Shown here: piece after piece, positions 1 through 57,332 of the stretch | Layout of the letters: the number at the start of each line of letters is the position of its first letter | How positions within the stretch are numbered: position 1 is the stretch's first letter | Source of the DNA: Aplysia californica | Lineage: Eukaryota; Mollusca; Gastropoda; Aplysiida; Aplysiidae | Assembly: GCF_000002075.1 (NCBI RefSeq) | Contig: NW_004797271.1 | Coordinates: 697,293-761,292 of the forward strand | Length of the DNA stretch: 64,000 bases | Direction of reading: 5' to 3' | Translations under genes and position numbers: made by a program | The notes under the pieces: generated by a model | Seen by the model: the letters and a program-made list of their open reading frames with translations, nothing else | Database searches by the model: none | Told to the model about the DNA's origin: nothing

Positions 1-1371
1 AGAATGTTTCGGAGTGTTCTATGGTCTGCTGGGGTAATAATATAGTGTAAAGCGCATAGAGCCTGCTGTTGAGCGGGGATATGCGCTATACAAATGCTAT
101 CTATTATCTATTTTTATTTAAAGGAGCTTAGTCGGTTGATTTAGGCCTAGCTAGCCTAATGTATCGAAACAAGTCGTGCTCTCGATATTCAAAGTCTCAA
201 AAATCCAACACGATACTTTTGGGATATCGAAATTGTTTTCCCTCTGAGCTTCGAATAGCGCCCTCTTCCGGGTAATGGCGAGACTACAACTTGCCAAAAA
301 TTAACGAAAACTTTCTCTTATTTTTAACAAGTTTAGGTCAACGGTATTTTTCGTTTATATTAAAGAAATCTGATAGTAGAAAATTACTTTCGAATGCTCA
401 TCAAAACAAAGTACTTAAATATTTGAATAATAAAAAAAGGTTTCTTTCTATATTATATCAGTTGAGGAAACTTTAAAGAAATAAACAGTAAAAAAAAATA
501 CACAATGTGTTTTTTAGTTTCGCACGTCTCTATCTAGTGTCCCACGTAATCAAACTGAGCATGGAGTATGTGTGCTGTCTTCCTGTTGACTAAACACTTG
601 ACTTACTGAGTTTTATACTGACCTGTCATTTTTAACTCGCTCACGTCGATATGAACTTTGTCGGTGGTACGCTGAAAACAACTAACTAAGGTGAAGTTGA
701 TATAGTTATGCACTTTTTTAAGATAAGCAATGTTGCTCGAAAAGCCTTCGGCTTTCCACCTGCCTGGCTTACTCTTCATTGCTCAATTCAGTCTCGGCAT
801 CGGGTCTCGGCTTTGCTTACAACTTTACTTTCTGTCGTCCATCTGTCGAACATGTTCTCTTTCGTCGTGTGAAGTAAAGGACCTGCTTTTGGCTTTTTCA
901 GTACTCTTTAGAGGTCCTTGAAAGCGTTGCTCACATGAATTGGAGGACCATACTGTCTATTAAACAAGGACAAGGGATCTTACTTTTGATTCATTCATCA
1001 GCCTCTTTTTTTGTCTTGTTGTGTAGTTAGAAATCTAGAGATCTCTAGTGTAGTAGGCCCATTGAATTCAATGAGAATGAATTGAGTGCCTGGAAAACTA
1101 CTTTGGCTAAAACATAGGATAAGCCTACACTCTCTTGTGTGTGACTGTGACTTGCGACTGACTATGATAACTTCTGAAGTCAAAGTATCATGTGCTACAA
1201 CTTACTGTAGGCTGTAGGCAGCACATTGGCCTAGATCTAACTCTTTGTTGATTACAAGTTTGACGCAAAGTTGCTTGTGGAGTAACCATCTTTTAAAAAT
1301 AACGCGTAGCATACATAGTTAAAAGTAAGAGTAACTTAACAGTGAGTACTAGATCTATATATTCTAAGAAA
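1..1371. other. Upstream DNA, no gene seen
   Basis: AT-rich non-coding DNA with only short, unconvincing open frames. Around 255-285 there is a small GC-richer patch with CTTCCGGG followed by AATGGCG, resembling the ETS and YY1 motifs found at animal housekeeping promoters. Two motifs in 30 bases are weak evidence and I do not call a promoter. Confidence 0.5.
45..112 (+). repeat. SINE/LINE 3' tail fragment
   Basis: The stretch has the form 'gtaaagcgcatagagcc', then 'atgcgctatacaaatgcta', then an ATT-rich end. This is the 3' tail common to many invertebrate SINEs and their partner LINEs. A diverged copy of the same tail lies at 28347-28410. Only the tail is present here. Confidence 0.55.
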
Positions 1372-1858
1372 GTGGCTATTCTCACCCGCCCGGAAGTTCT
1401 CGCAAGATCAACTCCTCCCCTCTTCTCTCTCTCTCCGTCTCTATTTTTGAATACTGTCTATCGGTGTGGACGATCAAATTGACCAAAACAAAGTTAAACA
1501 ATGATGTTAAAACACAAAAGTAAATAAATTTGGTTGTCTACAAAGATGCTACGGCTATTTAACTTTTCGAATCGAGCCGAACTACGCGGGTCGCCATTTT
1601 GTTTTGCCCAGAAATTCTCGCGCTACTCCTCTCTCTCTTTCTCTCTCTCTCTCTCCACTGCCCACAGACAAAATTGTACGCTTTTAGTAGGCTACAGTTG
1701 TAATGGAACGTTTGTTCACGGCACAGAATTCTACAATTTTTCTGTTATCACAGTGTAGAATTCTGTGGTTTAGGGTGAACGCAAAATTTGGTGAACGCGC
1801 ACCGGGTGAGAATAGCCACAAGACTCGCCTGCACTATTCTCACTCCGGGTGAGAATAG
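1372..1858. repeat. Inverted-repeat segment, possible MITE
   Basis: A 17-bp perfect inverted repeat (GTGGCTATTCTCACCCG at 1372-1388, its complement at 1803-1819) bounds about 450 bp. Just beyond it, CTATTCTCAC at 1834-1843 pairs with GTGAGAATAG at 1849-1858 as a tight hairpin from the same motif. Inside are two similar pyrimidine-rich blocks (about 1388-1440 and 1598-1660). I see no clear target-site duplication, so a MITE is likely but not shown. Confidence 0.45.
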
Positions 1859-1964
1859 AGGTGGCCTATTCTAAATCTAGAATCTGATTGTGTGCGAGTT
1901 CTTAGGTAGTCTTCAATTGTCATTAAAACCACAATTACTGAGTTAGTTGGCCTATCTTTTTAAA

Positions 1965-2620
1965 CGGAGTGTCTACGCTACGTACACGGTAACCGGGCAC
2001 CTAGTTTCAGTATCTACGTACGCAATAACCGGGCACCTAGTCTTAGTATCTACACACACGGTAACCGGGCACCTAGTCTCAGTATCTACGTACACGGTAA
2101 ACGGAATGAAAATAAATCAATATTTGTCCTGTGCTGTCACTTGTTTAAAAAAAAAAGAAAATCATACAAGAAGCATCTTGTCGGGCTCGCCATCGTGACC
2201 GGTCAGTGAACCTGTGCGGGTGCATCACATTGTTGTGAGTACCGGTTGGGGTCACCAAAGTTCATTTAAAGTCTGTGTGCTGCGAAGTATGGGGCGAGGG
2301 AGATTTTTTTTTTTTTAAAGGTACAGTTAGGGGAGGGGTGGGGATGAAGGCAACACCGGATGACAAAAACTGGACTTTGAGTTCTTTACTGCCCGGTTAC
2401 CGTGTACGTGACACCAGAGAATATTTAATTATATATATAGTCTTTGCTGACACTGAGACTCCATGCCCGGTTGCCAGTTACTGTGTATGTAGATATTGAT
2501 GCTACATGCCCGGTTACCGTGACCGTGTACATGACACTGAGACTACGTGCCCGGTTGCCAGTTACCGTGTACGTAGACATTGACCCCAGGTGCCTGGTTA
2601 CCGTGTACGTAGACACTCCG
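1965..2620. mobile_element. Mutator-like fold-back MITE
   Basis: The ends are inverted repeats beginning CGGAGTGTCTACG (1965) and ending with its complement (2620). They are flanked by a perfect 9-bp direct duplication, CTTTTTAAA, at 1956-1964 and 2621-2629. Inside each arm are about three to four diverged tandem subrepeats of about 40 bp, each with GTAACCGGGCACCTAGT or a relative, in opposite orientation in the two arms. Nine-bp duplications with long structured inverted arms are typical of Mutator (MULE) non-autonomous elements. No transposase is encoded in the 656 bp. Confidence 0.75.
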
Positions 2621-2770
2621 CTTTTTAAATTCCTTTCGTTTATTTTTGCTAGGTTTATTGCGATCACTATCACCATCTTATGGATGATGTGATAGAATTT
2701 CTGAGTTATATTTTATAGTAAATTATAGCTAAAAGTTCAAGTTCACCAGTTGTTGCATAGAATAAAGAAC

Positions 2771-3235
2771 GGGGGCTCTCGTGGTTTAGAGGTTACGATG
2801 TTCGACTTTCATTGAATAGGTCCCGCGTTCGAAACCTGACAGTGACCTCTCTATAGGTCTAGTTTTCTCTTTTCACCTCTTTTCCTGCTTGCTAACCATA
2901 TTCGGTTGTCTGTTTCCGTCTCCTCTTTCTGCTCCCTACTCTGGGCTCCTGACTCTTTCTGCAGCCTTTCTACTCTACTGTACTGCTTGTTGGCTCCTTA
3001 CTACTACTGTCTTTCAGCCACACCCCTTGTCTTAAGGTTGGTAAGATCTAACACGGTCTAGCCTTCTTTGAATAAAGTACGAAAATCTAGGAGGTCCCTT
3101 GGTGATCCAAAAGGCTTCGGCTGCCACACAGGCAAAAATCAAAATTCCAACCAAACTGAAAATGTTTCATATATATATATGTGTCCCGTGAACTCATGCA
3201 ACCAACTATAGTACGAGCTTTGTAAAACACCTACT
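2771..3235 (+). repeat. SINE family A, tRNA-derived, diverged copy
   Basis: The head GGGGGCTCTCGTGGTTTAGA, with a B-box-like GCGTTCGAAACC at 2825-2836, is followed by a long pyrimidine-rich body. Then come a 'cccttggtgatccaaaaggc' core and a decayed tail ending 'gtaaaacac'. It aligns along its length with the better copy at 37795-38330. No flanking duplication could be recognised. Confidence 0.7.
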
Positions 3236-5233
3236 AAAATAAAACAAAATAACTCAAAGGAAATTGAACAAAATGTGATTTAAAACAAGTCAACGTTTGT
3301 AAACTTCGCAAGAAAGCCTGATGATTAAGATAAAAAAAAAAAGAAAGAATATTTGTCATTCTGCTGTGAAACTTGTTCTATGAGAAAGACATTGTCAATG
3401 TTGATTTTATCTCAATCCTTTTTGAATTTTGAAAATTGGAGGATAAATATACATGTTTAAAATGATTTTAAAAAACGAAGTGACTATTTCTCTGAACGTT
3501 CGGAGAAATAGTGCCGATCTTTATTTCTCCGAACGGTTTCCGGCTTCCGGTCTCGTGATTTTTAGCCTATTTATAGCGAGAGTTCGGCGCCAACTTTCAT
3601 TCTGCCTCTCTCTGGTCTGGAAAGGAACACCGCATGGCAAGCCCGCATACATACAACCTTCAGTAACAACATCCACCACCATCATGCACATGTACAAACA
3701 CAAACTTATAAACACACTAACTAAACATGATCAGTGGGCAACTTTTGAACGTATGACGAGCTGAGTTGTGGATGGAGAGACAGTGTGAGTGACAGAGCGG
3801 GTGAAAGGTAGAATTTACGAGTGTATCCACAGGCGACAGCAACTACAAGACGACAACACCCCCCCCCCCCCCCCCATGGTTCGCAGGGTGCAAAGGAATG
3901 AGTGAGATTTTCTTTGTGTGTGCTTGGAGGGAGGGGGTGGGGTATGAAAGTCATGAGGACGGGAATGAGCCGCGGGAGAGAACACGGGAATTGAATGAAT
4001 GAGTGAGACTGAAAGAGAGGAACGACTCATGAGCCCTGGAGTGAATAGATCCTGTGTTTCTATTTTTGTATACTTTGAACTGTTACTGAATAAATCCTGA
4101 AATAAAGCCCGAAAAACACACACACTCCTCACTCTCCACTTACACACTTACTACCACACACAGACACACTCACACACGCACATGCATAGACACACACAAA
4201 CACACACACACAAGCAAATTTTGGGGTCTATATCTATTTCAATTTTCAAGAGCTAGTCTAGAGATTTTTAGATGAGTGTAAAAACGTGAAAAAGAAAGGT
4301 ATCACAACAGAATGAAATCAAAATTAGTCGAACAGCCCATAAACAACCACAGAAATAAACAAATAAGGGTGTGTGTCAACCTGTCCGAAGAAAATTGCCT
4401 GTTTTAACCCTAAAAGTGTGTAAATTTTAACAAAAAGTACAGGATATTACATGATGTAAATTATGGAATCACACACATCAAGGGGCCTGCCAGTGTCAGT
4501 ACATGTAATCAGTTTTGGTGGAACGTACGCTCTAACATAAAACATTTAAATCTATATATATATACATGTATAAATATTTAGAATCTAATGAAGGAAGGGA
4601 CATCAAATTAATTGACGTTACACTATGCAACATCCCCCCCCCCCCTTTCCCCAACCAAAAAATGGTAGAAAAACAACACACCAGAACAATAACAAGAAAA
4701 AAAATTACTGACTAACAAAATAAAACACCACAAAGAGTCAAGAGGGAAAATAAAAGTAACTGTAACGTATTCAACAAATCAACGTGGTGACAACAAGTGA
4801 GAAAGAGATTAAGTGAAGCTAAGTGAACTTTCTTTCAAAAGTAAAGAGGTTTCGGTTTCTTTCTTTTTTTTTCTTTTTTTTAATTTGACTTTTATTCCCA
4901 GACCAAAAAATGCCAAAAAATCGAGCCACGATTGATTGGTCGCGGCCGCGACAAATGCAGAAGCTAGTTCTATGTGTCGTTATCAATAACCCTCCGTAGA
5001 TCTAGATCTAGACAGCACACGAGTGAACACAACACATTAAGTTTAAGAGCAGCACCCTTCATAGGCAACACGTCATATCTGTAGCGAAAAATTGTTTGGA
5101 ACTGTAGCATATTTTATTCTTTATAAATATTTACTGCGGACTTTTTTGGACCGATTGAACCACATTGTATACGAACAATCTTTGGTAGGCCTATACTCTA
5201 TATAATATCCGAAATTTGCAGGAAAGGATGTGG
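3236..5233. other. Non-coding upstream DNA with simple repeats
   Basis: Contains poly-C runs (about 3859-3875 and 4634-4645), a CA-rich stretch (4110-4215) and A/T-rich DNA. A CpG-rich patch at 4920-4955 has a CCAAT-type ATTGG and a GCGGCCGC. It could be a promoter for the downstream gene, but no first exon or donor can be shown. Confidence 0.4.
3483..3545. repeat. Palindromic GAACGTTC motif
   Basis: Positions 3483-3512 form an almost perfect 30-nt palindrome centred on GAACGTTC, with arms ACTATTTCTC and GAGAAATAGT. The following 'tttatttctccgaacgg' is a further partial inverted copy. The same motif is tandemly repeated at 5241-5376. Confidence 0.7.
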
Positions 5234-5240
5234 TTTCAGA

Positions 5241-5376
5241 GTGTTCGAAGAAATAGTGCTCAGCTTTATTTTCCCGAACGTTCGGAGAAATAGTGCTTAG
5301 CTTTATTTTCCCGAACGTTCTGAGAAATAGTGCCCAGCTTTATTTTCCCGAACGTTCGGAGAAATAGTGCCGGCCT
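5241..5376. repeat. 37-bp tandem repeat, GAACGTTC motif
   Basis: About three and a half copies of a 37-bp unit (GAACGTTC starts at 5276, 5313 and 5350). Each copy has 'ggagaaatagtgc', then 'agctttattttccc', then the palindrome GAACGTTC. The unit is related to the isolated palindrome at 3483-3545. Confidence 0.85.
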
Positions 5377-5411
5377 AAAAAAAATGTTTTTAAAAAGGTC
5401 CAGATTTGCAT

Positions 5412-5600
5412 ATACAGAGATGCAGTCAAACCTGCTCTAATGGTCACCTCTATTCGAATTGCCACTTCCCATTTTTCCCTGCTTCTTTCACATCATACAC
5501 CCATATAGGGAAGTAGCATAGTGACCCATCATTAATCTCTACATGGAGGCTCCCCCCATAAAACGAAAATATAGCCATGCTGTATTTTGAAATGATGCTT
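5412..5600. repeat. Possible DNA transposon end fragment
   Basis: The start, GCAGTCAAACCTGCTCTAAT followed by 'ggtcacctctattcg', resembles the ends of Tc1/mariner- or pogo-type MITEs. I could not find a matching inverted end, so the call rests on resemblance only. Confidence 0.3.
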
Positions 5601-5689
5601 ACTTTGAATAAAAATTTGCATGCCATCATCATACCCACAGAAATGAATTGTAAAAAAATCTTCGGATGGCTCCCATCTAATAAAAAAGG

Positions 5690-6255
5690 AAGAGGCTAGC
5701 CGTATTTAAGTACAGCTGGGCTAACCATACTTATTTTTAATATGATTGCAAGACTGACCCCCCCCCCTAAAAAAAAAAAAAAAAAAAAGCCTACTGAATT
5801 GTAAATAAATTTTTAGTTTGCAGTACATGATAAAGTTTGTATTTGAGACAAATCCAGGTGCCTTAATGACAGTGCATGTATTTTAAACAATTACTTATGA
5901 GACCTGTTTTCTAATTATGTTAATAAGGCCTAAGATAAGTACGACAAGACTGGCAGGCTAGCCATACTTAAGGATGGCTAAACTTTTTGTCCAGACGGCT
6001 AGCTAGCCGTACTTAAGATGTCTAGACTGTCAGGCTAGCCGTACATTGATGGCTGAGTTGTAAATGAAATTTTAGTTTGCAATGCCTAAAGTATTTGTAT
6101 TTCAGACAAAACCAAAAGGTGCCTTATTGACTTGCATGCATTTTAAACCTGAATAATTACTACTAGATCTCGATCTAATGAGACCTGTGTACTCAACAGG
6201 TTTGAGTTGATAGGGCCAAACCTAGATCTAAGTACGGTGAGACTCTCAGGCTAGC
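5690..6255. repeat. Local duplication of a ~250-bp unit
   Basis: Two diverged direct copies lie next to each other. 'gaattgtaaataaattttta' at about 5796 corresponds to 'gagttgtaaatgaaatttta' at about 6054. The match runs through 'ggtgccttaatgacagtgca' and 'atgagacctg'. Each copy is followed by 'aggctagccatacttaagg'-like subrepeats (GGCTAGCCGTACTT and variants at 5694, 5959, 5997, 6032 and 6249). Confidence 0.65.
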
Positions 6256-7548
6256 CGTAGCCACTTCGAATAAAAAATTGACTTTGAGAAGCAGACTTGG
6301 TGAGTTAGTTCGGTTTTGAATTTAATCAAAAAAACTTGGGATGTTTAGTTACTTTTCTTTTGACTGGTTGCCAACTTTCAGGACTCTACAACATTGTCTT
6401 TATAATTTAGATTGAAGCGTAAAGAGAGAGGGTCCCTTAGTATTGGTTCATACCCTCCATACACGAAAGCACTGCTCACAGGCTCCTGTTTGCTCCATGC
6501 AGAAGTGTTATAGATCTGCTCAGCTATTAAATGATATTTAATTAATTTTTTGAATAGGCCACCCTGGCCTCTGTTTTGGGCTATGTTGTATTAATTTTTT
6601 ATTTCATTATAAAAGCATCTTGAGAATTGAGTTTCTTCGCAGTACATGTGTAGGGTAGCGTTCCTTCTCATGGGTAGATCTTCCTCTTCACTTCTGTTCT
6701 CATCTCCATTAACATTCAATCTTAAATTACAATTGAAGCAAGTAGTTCTATTGAAAGACAAGGCTGGACACTTAAAAAAGAATTAGTTCTCTTTTAACTT
6801 CTGGGCACTCTTCCAATATCTACTAAGTAGTTTCTTTTTAACTAGTCAAACATTCTCAAGACACCTATCAGTTCCCTGATTTTGAATTTTTCTGAGAGTT
6901 TGAACGAGATAAATAATTAAATTGCCTCTTTGCAAAAATGATATTTGGATGAGGTATAAATACAATTTCAATCAGTATATTTTTGTGCACCTTTAAGTCT
7001 CCTTTTGATGATAATTGAAAGAGTCTCCTAGGTATACCATGGGTTTGGTTTTTATATCAGAGAAAAAAGCAAAACTTTTATAAATTAGCAAGATGAAGTA
7101 AAGGATAGGATGTAGTTGCCCTTTTAAAACTTAAATAAAAGTCGAATTTATAACTTTGACTTTGAGGTATGAGTGCTCACCGAGTATTATGGGTGAGGGT
7201 GGGAGCTGAGTGTAAAGTTTGCACTTATCTTTCATAGATTACATTAGTGACTGTTAACGGGCCGGCCACCTGACTCATTTTTTTCTAGTACATTTTGAAC
7301 TTGGAGGTGAGGAAGTTTCCACCCTCTAGTTGACTGTATTTCCTGGGTTGGCCCTTGCAACCAGTGGCAAAGCGGCCTGCTTCCTAGTTAATCTAACTTG
7401 TGTTGATAGGATTCAAAATCATTACAATCCATTCATCAATCTGCAATCAGCCATGATTTGCTTTTTATTTTTACTAATTTTTTAATGAACAGTAATGTCT
7501 CTTTATATGTAAATTTATTAAATGAAAAAAGTTTTGGTTCCATAACAG
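6256..7548. other. Non-coding DNA before exon 1, probably a 5' UTR intron
   Basis: No gene or recognised repeat is seen. The stretch ends in 'gttttggttccataacag', a plausible splice acceptor one base before the Sec16 ATG. An in-frame TGA lies at 7523-7525. The simplest reading is that an untranslated first exon lies upstream and is spliced to 7549. Its position could not be found. Confidence 0.4.
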
Positions 7549-7549
7549 C

Positions 7550-53967
<46,418 letters not shown>

Positions 53968-55498
53968 TGACGGCCTCCCCGAACTAGTTCTCTCTGTCTC
54001 TCTCCCGACAGGTTTTTGGGGGAATTAGGACCAGATTCTTTTCCATGGGTATACAAAGTGGTGATGGGTTTTAAAAAACCAGGACAAAGGTGATTTTGTT
54101 TAAATGTGTAGGCGTCCTACATTGAAATCATCGCCTCTCAAGAAAAACGAGTAGCTCCACCATTTTTTTCGCTCGTTGTGTGAAACGGGTGGAAGGGAGT
54201 TGCATCGTGTTTTTTTTTCTTCTTTCAGCAGCAACGACATGCTGTGTTGCTGTCTTGAGTTGCAGAGATATTATGAAGCTGTCGTCTGTTGTTTTGAAGA
54301 GGGAAGTGGGTTTTTTTGCTGCAGAGTGACTGTCGGCATGATGTGATTGATTCCCATGTTGTCTGGCTTGATGACGATAACACAGATGCTTGGTGAGGAT
54401 ATTTATCTGTAGGTTATACAGAGAGATACAGAGAGTCTTTTCAGGCTGTGGAAAATAATGTCCTGTTCAGATTTTATTTGAAGAAAGAAAAAAAAGTTAT
54501 TTTAAGTCATGTTGAAGCAGCATTTATGTTTTTAATGTGACTATGAAATGTTCATAATGATAATTCAAGATGCAGGAATGTTTGTTTGTAGTACAGGACT
54601 GCCTGTGTCAGTGTGTGTGTGTCAATTATTTTTCAGCTCTATTCTGAATTTGACTTTACATTTAGAGATGCAGATAAAATAAGCAGAAAGAATTGAGAAG
54701 AAAGTTTCCGTGATGTCAGTAGATGTAAAAGTTTTTCTTTAATGTCATGAACCTTCTGAATGTGTAATGAGAATTGTATTTATCTCTGTTCATTTTCTGT
54801 GTTGCAAAAGTCTTTCGAAACATTATCTGTATTTTGTACATAGCAGCTGGGTTTGGGTTTGTGTTGTTTTTTTTCTTTTTGCGTCCTGCCTCTGGTCCCT
54901 ACTGAGGGGAGGGGGTCCTATCTACCAACAGGGTCCTCACAGACTATAATATAAAACCCACTGTAGTGTGTTCAAGCTTGAGACGAGAACGGATTTGTGA
55001 GTTCTGAATGTTTTCTGACAGTGGATGCTTTGATATATATATGTTCCTACGCGGAGTGCGAGTGTGATTGGGGGGATGGGATTTGTCTTAGCTTCGCCAC
55101 CACACGCTCGCATAGTTTTGTGTTGTCTTCTAACACTCCACTGTGTAGTTGTGTTGCGTGGTACATTTGTGATACATGTATAATAGGATTTACCACCACC
55201 GGCCTTGTTCTGCATGACCTTTGTGTAGGACAGACCTCGCCAACGGACACAGATCACAGTGTAGTAGGAGACGGCAGACTGGAGAAAGGCGTGTGCTTAT
55301 TTATTTTGTTATAATGTTAATTTATTGTGGCCTGTTCACCCCTGGGTTTTTGTTTTTTTTGGTGTGTTTTTTGTTGTTGTTGTGTTTATGATGTGAAATG
55401 CCATAGATTGTTTTCAGTTTGAGAACTGAAAAATGACACTGTTCATCCCCTATGTGGACAATGGCTGTCTGTGTGCTCACGCCTGTTTGTATGTACAT

Positions 55499-55592
55499 TG
55501 CACACACACACACACACACACATGCACACACACACACACACACACACATGCACACACACACACACACACACACCACACACACACACATACTC
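55499..55592 (+). repeat. (CA)n microsatellite
   Basis: Imperfect CA repeat with two ATG interruptions, 1.5 kb after the stop codon. Confidence 0.96.
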
Positions 55593-56840
55593 GCATACAC
55601 ATTATGCATACACACGCAAAGTTATTCATAATATGACCATCACTTTTGCACAGCCTTTTTGTCTCTCTGTCTGTATTCCTTTTCTCCTACTCTCCACCTT
55701 CCCACACTAGTGTAACACTCCCATCGTGTATGTCGTAAGGAACTGTTTTACTTCATGGATCATTTTGTTAGTCGTGGATCAGAGGTTTTTAAAATCTTGC
55801 TGAGGGGAGGTGAGGGCTTTTTTTTCTTTTCGTTTTCCTTTCTGTTGTCTGTTCTGAATTTGTATATTTTTGTCAGTGATTGATTGATAGAATTTGTATA
55901 TTTTTGCCGAGTATTGATAGAATTTACCATGTTGTTGTGTTTCATTTTTCCTAGCTACAAGATTGTTCTTTGTACTTTTTGATTTTATTGTTGTAATGGT
56001 GAAGGGCACCTGTAGATTTATGCGCTTACTTCATGGTATTATTGGCTTGTTTGTTTGTTTTTTTTCTCCCCCTCTATTAATGTGGTTTGGCGTTTCCTCT
56101 ATTTTTTTCTCACTAACTTTAGGGACGAGCAACGGTCGATAGTGTGCGTTATTCTGTCCTGTCTACAGAAGTGTCTGTTATAGTTAACTGTTTACTATTG
56201 CATGCAGAAAACGTGAGTTCAGTTCCCATGTCGTAGGAAGGTTATTCAGCCCCCACCCCACGTAAATTGGAAGTTAAAACGTCGACAATCGTTATCAGAT
56301 GAAGGCCATATTGAGTACATTGTTTCCCTTCATTAGTAAGCAGTACTGGGAATATTTTACTCCTTTAGTGATTTTTTTCATTTAAGTTTGGGGAGAAAGG
56401 TCTCATTTTATTTTGTACCACTGTGGAATCGACCATTAGTAATACATTTCAGTGAGGATAAGGAAGGCAATTTTTATTCTTTCTCCATTCCCCCCCCCCA
56501 AAACCTGTAGACAGTTGTGCTCCTCTGGTGTCAGATTGGGTTAGCTGGGGGAGTTGGTAAGTTCTCAATGGTGAAGACTTTTGAAATGTGAACAAAGTAG
56601 AGCGGTACAGTCAGATAGAGAGAGAGAGACTCTTGGAGAGATACAGCGAGGCTGTTGAAGGGAGCGCCAGAAAGTGGCGAATGGGCTGGGAGAGGTCCCG
56701 GGTTGGTGTCTTCTCAAAATTGTTTCAGTGTGTGGAAACTTTTGCTCGACCAAAACAAGACCTTTTCTGAAGTAGACGGATGTTTTCTTGACTGAGACAG
56801 ACAGCAGTTCTATCTAAGTGAAAGAAGAGAAGGTAAAGAC

Positions 56841-56846
56841 AATAAA
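56841..56846 (+). terminator. Candidate poly(A) signal, proximal
   Basis: AATAAA about 2.9 kb after the stop. Downstream 'gagatatatatgcgtcaatt' then 'tgtttgaagg' is only weakly GT-rich. Confidence 0.3.
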
Positions 56847-57160
56847 CTGAGAGATATATATGCGTCAATTTGTTTGAAGGTAAAAACAAAAGGGACCGTG
56901 AGGTACATAAACATCAAATTGTTATCGGCTCTTTGGGATGGGTTTTACCGGAGGTTCCTTCATCTACCTCCAGTTTTTATATGTTGCTGTGGAGTTCTGG
57001 TCTTTTGGTGTAGCTGTGTTCTTTCCCTTTGTGCGCAGAGTCTGATGGGCTTGTTTCTACATAGAACTTTTGGTCAGGAATTTATTGACTCTACTGCTTC
57101 GGATTTTGTTCTTCTTCTTTGTTTTTGGGGTCAAATGTCCACAATGCCAAAAGACTAATA

Positions 57161-57332
57161 GTGGGTGGTTGGCGGGTGCTCTGGTGTGGTTTGCTTCTTG
57201 TTTCCTATGAAACATCTATCGTCTTTATCTCCCCTCCTTTAAAAAAAATTTTTTACTTTCCTGTAACACCTCTAATCTTCAGCACTTATATGACCTTATT
57301 GTGTTGCTAGTGCCGTAAAACAGGAACAAAAA
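57161..57332 (+). repeat. Family D short element
   Basis: 'gtgggtggttggcgggtgct' to 'tgctagtgccgtaaaacagg'. The flanks ('gactaata' and 'aactaaataagact') are at best a worn duplication. Confidence 0.85.

Noticed and set aside
4920-4960. Sec16 promoter at the CpG-rich patch
   Set aside because: A CCAAT-type box and a few CpGs are not enough. No first exon, donor or start site could be identified.
5241-5376. Heat-shock element array
   Set aside because: GAAcgTTC gives only two half-sites; the third GAA is offset by one base from the required 5-bp step.
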